From Bacteroidales bacterium (GTDB taxonomy: Bacteria > Bacteroidota > Bacteroidia > Bacteroidales > FEN-979): 45,565 bases of DNA. Location: assembly GCA_030681475.1 (NCBI GenBank), contig JAUXWT010000101.1, positions 1-45,565 of the forward strand, read 5' to 3'. A program made the position numbers and the translations under genes. Under the pieces are notes generated by a model, which ran no database searches, was not told the origin of the DNA, and was given only the letters and a program-made list of their open reading frames with translations. This document shows positions 36,558-42,613 of the stretch, in pieces (the stretch's first letter is position 1; each line of letters opens with the position of its first letter).

Positions 36558-36595
36558 TTTCGCTATTTCACCATTTCACTATTTCACTATTTAAA
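36556..36595 (+). repeat. 8-bp tandem repeat (TATTTCAC) between convergent genes
   Basis: The units are AGTTTCGC, TATTTCAC, CATTTCAC, TATTTCAC and TATTTAAA. The array fills the whole gap between the Crp/Fnr and propeller-lipoprotein genes, and both stop codons (TAG at 36555-36557 plus; TAG at 36589-36587 minus) overlap its ends. Confidence 0.9.
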
Positions 36596-37672
36596 TAATA
36601 CCCCATTTGGCGCAACACCCACCACATATTGTTTAATAAAACTTCCTTGCGGAGAATATCTGCGGAGTATTCCGGGAGTCGTAAAATCAGTAGCATCAAG
36701 CGTGTATATTTCGCCATTTACAGGATTCACATTGAAACCATAGAAAAATTTGCTGCCATCAACCAAAGGAGAAGAAGGAGTATTGGCCGCAGTTATATCC
36801 ATGGCATATATTCCAGCATAACCGAATCCGCCACCATAATATATGAATGATTTGTCCTTGCTGATGTCAATGTGTTGTGGGTGCTGGGTGGCAGAAATGA
36901 TAAAATCTCCTGTTTTCTGAAAGGTCTGTCCCGACAGTCTCACTAATTTTGAGGGAGTTTCCAGAATGATGTTGAATGCTGAGTCGTATTTTATATAGCC
37001 ATAACAGATCACCCAAACATCGTTGTTCTTGTCAATTGTCATTTCTTTCGGATTGTCGCCAACCACCACTGTCTGAACCACCTTATCGATCACAGGGTCG
37101 ATCACGGAAATTGTTGAATCACGTCCGTAAGCCCCGCCATTGCATACCAGGATGTTCCCGTTAATCAGAATTGCATGTTCGGGTCCAGTCCCCACATCGA
37201 TGGTTCTGAGAACCGTATTGGTTCCGAGATCGGCAACCTTCACAACCCCGTTTTCACCCCATTGTGTTATATAACCTTTGCCATTGAAAGCGGTCATGTA
37301 CCGTGGTGAACTTAGTCCGGTGATATACCCTGCTTCCTGAAAATCATAACCGTTTGCAACAGCAATAGTGTCGGAAAGGTTTAAAACCATATATACTTTA
37401 TTGTTTACAAGATACATTGACTGAAGCAATTGACCGAGAGGATGTTTGTTTACAGTGGCGAAAACAGACTTTCTGACACTATCACCGTTAAAATCATAAA
37501 AGCTGACAGACGCATTGGTCTGACCAAACGTACCTTCATTGGAGATAAAGGCACCGTTTGAAAACGGCCCCGCAGGGTTATAGACAATATCATCATTCTT
37601 TTTACAGCCAACAATTAAGGTAAACAAGATGATGGTCCATGTAAAAAGATTCAGTTTTGTTTTCATGATCAT
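36587..37672 (-). CDS. Surface lipoprotein beta-propeller (DUF5074/YncE-like, possibly BtuG-related)
   Basis: The 361-residue protein has a lipoprotein signal (IILFTLIVGCKK, acylated Cys23) followed by an acidic-rich linker, which suits surface export in this phylum. The rest is a YVTN/YncE-type seven-bladed propeller, for example YITQWGENGVVKVADLGTNT, GRDSTISVIDPVIDKVVQT and GEIYTLDATDFTTPGILRR. In Bacteroides, related propeller lipoproteins such as BtuG capture corrinoids next to a BtuB transporter; no transporter gene lies beside this one, so ligand binding is only a suggestion. It converges with the Crp/Fnr gene, and its last codons lie in the octamer array. Confidence 0.75.
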   Translation of the reverse strand: MIMKTKLNLFTWTIILFTLIVGCKKNDDIVYNPAGPFSNGAFISNEGTFGQTNASVSFYDFNGDSVRKSVFATVNKHPLGQLLQSMYLVNNKVYMVLNLSDTIAVANGYDFQEAGYITGLSSPRYMTAFNGKGYITQWGENGVVKVADLGTNTVLRTIDVGTGPEHAILINGNILVCNGGAYGRDSTISVIDPVIDKVVQTVVVGDNPKEMTIDKNNDVWVICYGYIKYDSAFNIILETPSKLVRLSGQTFQKTGDFIISATQHPQHIDISKDKSFIYYGGGFGYAGIYAMDITAANTPSSPLVDGSKFFYGFNVNPVNGEIYTLDATDFTTPGILRRYSPQGSFIKQYVVGVAPNGVLFK

Positions 37673-37771
37673 TATTCAGGTTAATGGGTAATTGTATTGC
37701 TCAGAAATCTGTAAATTGCCGGTGGCAGGTCTTCTTTCCTACAGCAAAATTATAAAAAAAAATGAAACGAT

Positions 37772-38560
37772 TCAGATATCCCTGATAATTCCCTCCTCAG
37801 CAGGGTAGGTTTCAGGGAAGACCGACCTGGCTTCAGCCAGTAAGGGTCCAATATCCTCATACCTGGCTGAAAAATGACCGATAAGCAATTTCCTGACTTT
37901 CGCTTTTAAGGCAATTGTGGCCGCTTCCATGGCCGTGGAATGGAATTTATCTGCTGCTGCTGCAGACATGTTCTGCATAAAGGTTGCCTCATGGTAAAGC
38001 AGTCCGGTTTCCTGAACATAAGGAATTATTTTTTCGGTGTACCCTGTATCGCTGCAATAAGCATAGGAGCGTGCTTCGGGAATCCGGCGGGGCGGTTTTT
38101 TCTCACGAAATACAAATCCGCAGGCAGGCATGCTATGCCGCAATGGGAAACTGTGTACCGTAAGCCTTTCCTCTTCGAAGATCAGTGTGTACTGATCCAT
38201 GTGCAGTGGATGAAATAACATAGGATAGTTGAGGGTGGTTTGGGAAACCTCCATCTGGATATTTATGATCTCTAGCAGCATGGCTGGGGCATGCACATGC
38301 AGTTCCTCTTTTCTTCCCAACAGGTGCATCGAATTAAGCAGGCCGATAAGGCCAAAAAAATGATCTCCGTGTAGATGACTGATGAACACATGTTTGATCC
38401 GTCGGAAAGAAAGATGATACCTTCGCAACTGAAACTGGGTTCCTTCCCCGCAGTCAATTAAAAAGTAGCGCTCATTTGCATTGAGCAAATGAGCGCTTAG
38501 GTTTCTGTTGTTTGCCGGAACGGCTGCATTGCTTCCCAGCACCGTCAATGAAAAGGTCAT
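37772..38560 (-). CDS. rnz: Ribonuclease Z (short form)
   Basis: This metallo-beta-lactamase nuclease cuts the 3' trailer from tRNA precursors lacking encoded CCA. The zinc site is complete: SHLHGDH, a distal His in FPLRHSMPACGF, SDTGY, and GHFSARY. At 262 residues it is about 40 shorter than usual Bacteroidota RNase Z (roughly 300-305): the stretch between FREKKPPRRI and SYAYCSDTGY, normally holding a loop of some 40 residues near the active site, is only a few residues here. It begins 3 bases after the rpsA stop, so the two genes form one unit. Confidence 0.88.
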   Translation of the reverse strand: MTFSLTVLGSNAAVPANNRNLSAHLLNANERYFLIDCGEGTQFQLRRYHLSFRRIKHVFISHLHGDHFFGLIGLLNSMHLLGRKEELHVHAPAMLLEIINIQMEVSQTTLNYPMLFHPLHMDQYTLIFEEERLTVHSFPLRHSMPACGFVFREKKPPRRIPEARSYAYCSDTGYTEKIIPYVQETGLLYHEATFMQNMSAAAADKFHSTAMEAATIALKAKVRKLLIGHFSARYEDIGPLLAEARSVFPETYPAEEGIIRDI

Positions 38561-38563
38561 GGT

Positions 38564-40855
38564 TTATTCTTCCACAACATTTTCTTCTCCTTCAGGCTCT
38601 GCAACAGGTTTTACATCTGCCTTTGCGGTCTTGGTATCACGAGCCAGATTTTCAGCCTTAACCATATCAGCTTTTAGGTTGGCAAGAGCGTCAATATCTC
38701 CGAGGGTTGTTTTTTCCAGGTTGTCCTTGAGTTTTTTAACTGCCTTTTTGGTATCGCTCTCTTTTTTCAGTCCTGACTTGGTCTCCTTATTCCGTTCAGC
38801 ATTTACAACATCCTGATGGATTTTGCTATGGCTGAGAATGATCTTCTTGTTTTCTTTCGAAAATTCGATCACTTTAAAATCCATGGCATCTTCTTCCTTC
38901 GCCATGCTGTTATCTTCCTTGCCAAGGTGGCGGAGTGGGGCAAAGCCTTCTACACCATATGGTAGCGCTATTATTGCTCCTTTGTCGTTCATGCTGACAA
39001 TTGTGCCATGATGAACGGAACCAACGGCAAAAACATTTTCGAATACATCCCATGGATTTTCTTCGAGTTGTTTGTGACCAAGGCTAAGCCGGCGGTTTTC
39101 AACATCAACATCAAGCACCATCACTTCAATGGTTTCTCCGATTTTTGTAAACTCGGCCGGATGTTTGATCTTTTTCGACCAGCTCAGGTCGGAAATGTGG
39201 ATTAGTCCATCAACGCCCTCTTCCAGTTCTACAAAAATCCCAAAATTCGTAAAGTTGCGGACAGTGGCAGAATGTGTTGACCGGAGTGGGTATTTTTCCT
39301 TAATGTTAGTCCATGGATCAGGAATCAACTGTTTGATACCCATTGACATCTTACGCTCTTCGCGGTCGAGGGTGAGGATAACGGCTTCCAACTCCTGCCC
39401 TACTTTCAGGAAATCGTGGGCAGTGCGCAGGTGTTGAGACCACGACATTTCACTGACATGGATAAGTCCTTCAACACCGGTATTGATTTCAACAAATGCG
39501 CCATAGTCGGCAATGACAACCACTTTACCCTTTACTTTGTCGCCAATCTTTAGCTCCTGATCCAATGAATCCCATGGATGAGGTGTCAATTGCTTGAGTC
39601 CAAGAGCAATACGCTTCTTGTTTTCATCGAAATCGAGAATAACCACTTTGATTTTCTGATCGAGTTTAACGATCTCTTCAGGATGGTTGATACGTCCCCA
39701 ACTGAGGTCGGTAATATGTACCAGCCCGTCGACTCCGCCGAGATCAACAAATACACCATAGCTGGTGATATTTTTGACGGTGCCTTCGAGAATCTGACCT
39801 TTCTCAAGTTTCTTGATGATCTCTGCCTTCTGAGCTTCGAGTTCGTCTTCGATCAGGGCTTTGTGTGATACAACCACGTTCTTGTATTCATGGTTGATTT
39901 TCACGACCTTGAATTCCATTACTTTATCTACAAACACATCGTAATCGCGGATGGGTTTAACATCGATTTGTGACCCGGGCAGGAATGCCTCGATACCGAA
40001 AATATCAACGATCAGTCCGCCCTTGGTACGTGATTTCACATAACCCTTGATTATTTCCTGTTTTTCGTATGCATCGTTGATCCGCTCCCATGATTTAAGT
40101 ATTCGTGCTTTTTTGTGCGAGAGCAACAATTGGCCGCTGACATCTTCCTGGTTTTCGATGTAAACTTCAATTTTATCACCGACTTTCAATTCAGGATTGT
40201 AGCGGAATTCATTCATCTGGATCACTCCATCGCTTTTAAAGCCAATATTGACGATGACTTCCCGGTTGGTCATGGTGACGACTGTACCTTCGATCACTTC
40301 ATGATCCTGAATTGCCCGGAGGGTTTGATCATAGGCATCTTCCAGTTTAGTACGTTCTTCGCTGGTATAAATCTCATGTTTTTTTCCAATGGAATCCCAA
40401 TCGAATTCGGGGGGAGCCACTGGTGCGACTGTTTTCTTTTTAGTTGATTTTACCGCTTCAGCAACAGGTTCTGTAACCACTTCTGCTTCAGGTTCAACCA
40501 CTGTTTCAGCAACCGGTTCTGCAATTACTTCTGCAACCGGTTCTGCAACTGGTTCTGCAACTGGTTCTGCAACCGGTTCTGCAACCGGTTCTGCAACCGG
40601 TTCTGCAACTACTTCTGCAACTGGTTCTGCAACTGGTTCTGCAATTGCCTCAGCAACGGGTTCTGCAACTGGTTCTGCAATTGCCTCTTCAACTTGTTCC
40701 ACAACTGCCTCGGCAACTTCCCCTGCATCGGCTGTGATTGCTTTTTCATCTACAGCATCTTCACTTCCAGGTGTTTCGGGTTCTGCACCTACAGTTTGTT
40801 CTTCAATGGGTTCAGCATTCTGCTCCATTTTTTCATTGGTTTCTTCAGGAGTCAT
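38564..40855 (-). CDS. rpsA: 30S ribosomal protein S1 with long repetitive N-terminal extension
   Basis: Six S1 RNA-binding domains start near residue 188, among them EGTVVTMTNREVIVNIGFKS, GYVKSRTKGGLIVDIFG, GTVKNITSYGVFVDLGGVDG and ATVRNFTNFGIFVELEEGVD. S1 brings mRNA to the small subunit, which matters where Shine-Dalgarno sites are rare. Before the domains is an acidic extension, and residues 61-134 consist of twelve EPVA tetrapeptides with a few variants. This raises the length to 763 residues against about 600 in relatives. The last 80 residues are Lys/Glu rich and likely disordered. A canonical promoter lies upstream and rnz follows. Confidence 0.95.
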   Translation of the reverse strand: MTPEETNEKMEQNAEPIEEQTVGAEPETPGSEDAVDEKAITADAGEVAEAVVEQVEEAIAEPVAEPVAEAIAEPVAEPVAEVVAEPVAEPVAEPVAEPVAEPVAEPVAEVIAEPVAETVVEPEAEVVTEPVAEAVKSTKKKTVAPVAPPEFDWDSIGKKHEIYTSEERTKLEDAYDQTLRAIQDHEVIEGTVVTMTNREVIVNIGFKSDGVIQMNEFRYNPELKVGDKIEVYIENQEDVSGQLLLSHKKARILKSWERINDAYEKQEIIKGYVKSRTKGGLIVDIFGIEAFLPGSQIDVKPIRDYDVFVDKVMEFKVVKINHEYKNVVVSHKALIEDELEAQKAEIIKKLEKGQILEGTVKNITSYGVFVDLGGVDGLVHITDLSWGRINHPEEIVKLDQKIKVVILDFDENKKRIALGLKQLTPHPWDSLDQELKIGDKVKGKVVVIADYGAFVEINTGVEGLIHVSEMSWSQHLRTAHDFLKVGQELEAVILTLDREERKMSMGIKQLIPDPWTNIKEKYPLRSTHSATVRNFTNFGIFVELEEGVDGLIHISDLSWSKKIKHPAEFTKIGETIEVMVLDVDVENRRLSLGHKQLEENPWDVFENVFAVGSVHHGTIVSMNDKGAIIALPYGVEGFAPLRHLGKEDNSMAKEEDAMDFKVIEFSKENKKIILSHSKIHQDVVNAERNKETKSGLKKESDTKKAVKKLKDNLEKTTLGDIDALANLKADMVKAENLARDTKTAKADVKPVAEPEGEENVVEE
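40454..40675 (-). repeat. 12-bp coding tandem repeats for EPVA in rpsA
   Basis: Twelve-base units encoding Glu-Pro-Val-Ala recur, with third-position drift between GGTTCTGCAACC and GGTTCTGCAACT on the plus strand. Six occur in unbroken tandem. They are in frame, so expansion or contraction changes protein length without a frameshift. Confidence 0.9.
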
Positions 40856-40965
40856 TCATTTTTGCTTTGTGGCAGCGAAATTTCGCCACCGGGTTTAACA
40901 TTTGGTTAACTGACAGGGATTTGTATAAAGAACATCCACCATTTCGACCCTTGGAAAATGGGGTG

Positions 40966-40996
40966 CAAAGATAGGCAGAATTATTTTAAAGGACAA
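40966..40996 (-). promoter_or_regulatory. Promoter of rpsA-rnz
   Basis: On the minus strand TTG (40996-40994) and TATCTTTG (40973-40966) are 20 bases apart, the consensus spacing. The -7 element lies 110 bases before the rpsA ATG. Confidence 0.65.
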
Positions 40997-41066
40997 GCCA
41001 TATTTCTGAATTTCGATTTACCTTGGACTTTTTAGCGTATCCTATTTTATTTCAAAAAAAAGTCAT

Positions 41067-41074
41067 ATATTTGC
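41067..41074 (+). promoter_or_regulatory. -7 element of rplS
   Basis: TATATTTG matches TAnnTTTG, 40 bases before the rplS ATG. No TTG is visible at the right distance upstream. Confidence 0.45.
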
Positions 41075-41114
41075 AAACTTTTTAGTGCGTAACTGATATA
41101 ATTACACGAGAGCC

Positions 41115-41471
41115 ATGAACAAAGCGGAAACAATGAAATTTGTCGAAGAGACAGTGATTCAGAAAATTGAAATGCCTTCCTTCAAAGCCGGGGACACCAT
41201 CACAGTTCATTACAAGATCAAAGAAGGAAACAAAGAACGTATTCAGACATTCCAGGGCGTGGTTTTGCAGCGTGCGGGCAAAGGTTTGAACACAACCTTT
41301 ACCGTCAGAAAAATATCTGGGAATATAGGCGTTGAGCGTATTTTTCCTTGCACATCGCCTTTTATCAACAAGATCGATGTCAACAAGCGTGGTGTAGTGC
41401 GCAGAGCGCGAATTTATTACCTTCGCGGTTTGCAGGGTAAGAAGGCCCGTATTAAAGAAGAACGGATTTAG
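41115..41471 (+). CDS. rplS: 50S ribosomal protein L19
   Basis: The 118-residue protein carries the family signature [21 protein letters not shown] and [18 protein letters not shown], with the basic C-terminus [21 protein letters not shown]19 sits at the 30S-50S interface. Length is normal. It appears monocistronic: its own -7 element lies upstream and a strong terminator starts 19 bases after the stop. It is divergent from rpsA. Confidence 0.97.
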   Translation: MNKAETMKFVEETVIQKIEMPSFKAGDTITVHYKIKEGNKERIQTFQGVVLQRAGKGLNTTFTVRKISGNIGVERIFPCTSPFINKIDVNKRGVVRRARIYYLRGLQGKKARIKEERI

Positions 41472-41490
41472 ATCATCGTTTCAAGTCATA

Positions 41491-41519
41491 AAAAAACCCC
41501 GCTATCAGCGGGGTTTTTT
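41491..41519. terminator. Strong bidirectional intrinsic terminator
   Basis: A 13-bp stem (41491-41503 with 41507-41519, loop ATC) consists of a GC core CCCCGCT/AGCGGGG flanked by A6 and T6. It serves rplS on the plus strand and the small gene ending at 41522 on the minus strand. Confidence 0.95.
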
Positions 41520-41521
41520 AT

Positions 41522-41716
41522 TCAGTTCATCACCAGGTTTATGTAGCCGGTTTCAGTTGTTTCGAGTACAGCAAGGGCTTTCGAGTAATTCAGCAGGTTA
41601 CGGATCACAGATTCACTGGGAGAAACTACCCTACGTCTCCTTCTGCTATCAGCAGCAGGATCGTTAAACTTTGATCGAATTGGGTTTGACGAATAAAATG
41701 TAGCAGTTCGCTTCAT
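41522..41716 (-). CDS. Small conserved Bacteroidota protein
   Basis: The 64-residue product begins MKRTATFYSSNPIRSKFNDP and has a basic RRRRR patch. It ends with RNLLNYSKALAVLETTETGY, a tail that recalls small conserved proteins of this phylum (NYSKAL ... Val/Leu-Asn end). It follows the sigma-factor gene by about 107 bases in the same direction and is closed by the strong terminator at 41491-41519, which supports a real transcript. The function is unknown; a link to the sigma factor is only positional. Confidence 0.6.
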   Translation of the reverse strand: MKRTATFYSSNPIRSKFNDPAADSRRRRRVVSPSESVIRNLLNYSKALAVLETTETGYINLVMN

Positions 41717-41823
41717 AGGCTGAATTTTTATTTTTTAATTTATTCATACCTAAAAAACGGGATATTATTCTCAATATTTTATCGGTTGAAAAATAAAATT
41801 ACACTTTTTCTCTGTCTCACGAT

Positions 41824-42408
41824 TCAGGCGGTAAGGATCACATTTTTCTCCTTAACCAATTTACGCAGATTGATCAGGGCGTAGCGCATCCTTCCCAGGG
41901 CTGTATTGATGCTTACGTTAGTGACTTCCGCAATATCCTTGAAACTCATGTCGCCATAATGACGCATAACCAGAACCTCTTTTTGTTCCTTGGGTAGATA
42001 TTCGATCAGTTTTTTTACATCCTGATGTATCTGCTCAGTGATGAGATGATCTTCAACCGATTCAACCGGGATCCTTACCCGGTCAAAGATATCATAATCA
42101 TCGTTGTTCTCAATGATCGGAATGCGTTTTGCCTTCCGGAAATAATCGATGATGAGGTTATGGGCGATACGCATCACCCATTGGATGAATTTACCCTCCT
42201 CCTTATATTGTCCTGAACGAAAAGTGTTGATCACTTTTATAAATGTATCCTGAAACAAATCTTCGGCCATCTCTTTATCCTTAACAATCATAAGGATATA
42301 AGCAAATACACGGTTTTTATGGCGACGGATGATTAGTTCAAGGGCCGATTCCTGACCGGCAAGATATTTGCCAATCAACTCCTGATCACTAATGACATGG
42401 GCTTGCAT
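41824..42408 (-). CDS. ECF-type RNA polymerase sigma factor
   Basis: The 194-residue protein has sigma region 2 (RHKNRVFAYILMIVKDKEMA with DLFQDTFIKV and the DNA-contact end RIAHNLIIDYFRK) and region 4 (LPKEQKEVLVMRHYGDMSFK with the HTH IAEVTNVSINTALGRMRYA). It lacks regions 1 and 3, so it is a sigma-70-family ECF factor. No anti-sigma gene is adjacent, and it has a consensus housekeeping promoter (42538-42567) and a full Shine-Dalgarno site, which suggests steady, strong expression rather than autoregulation by an anti-sigma partner. Confidence 0.93.
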   Translation of the reverse strand: MQAHVISDQELIGKYLAGQESALELIIRRHKNRVFAYILMIVKDKEMAEDLFQDTFIKVINTFRSGQYKEEGKFIQWVMRIAHNLIIDYFRKAKRIPIIENNDDYDIFDRVRIPVESVEDHLITEQIHQDVKKLIEYLPKEQKEVLVMRHYGDMSFKDIAEVTNVSINTALGRMRYALINLRKLVKEKNVILTA

Positions 42409-42412
42409 GGGA

Positions 42413-42420
42413 CCTCCTTT
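42413..42420 (-). promoter_or_regulatory. Strong Shine-Dalgarno site of the sigma factor
   Basis: AAAGGAGG (followed by T) lies 4 bases before the ATG at 42408 on the minus strand, an unusually good anti-16S match for this phylum. Confidence 0.7.
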
Positions 42421-42537
42421 TATAAGTAAAAAAGAGTAGAAGTCTAGTCGATAGTGTCCCTCCTATTGTTACGCGCAGGGGGTTTGGAGCTGCACGGATT
42501 AATAACTGATACGGGATTTTCCCGTGTTTGGTTGCAG

Positions 42538-42567
42538 CAAAAGTAAATAAAAAAAATCAATATGCAA
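42538..42567 (-). promoter_or_regulatory. Promoter of the sigma-factor gene
   Basis: On the minus strand TTG (42567-42565) and TACTTTTG (42545-42538) are 19 bases apart. On the plus strand TAATTTTG (42578-42585) could be the -7 element of uvrA, so the two promoters would be back to back. Confidence 0.6.
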
Positions 42568-42613
42568 GTATTCTTTATAATTTTGCAAAATATATGCAGG
42601 AAAGCAGACATTA

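Noticed and set aside
40454-40675. CRISPR-like regular repeats
   Set aside because: Units are 12 bp without spacers and lie in frame within rpsA.
40389-40898. 169-codon plus-strand frame rich in SATGSATG repeats
   Set aside because: It is the reverse strand of the EPVA repeats in rpsA, not an antifreeze-like or adhesin gene.
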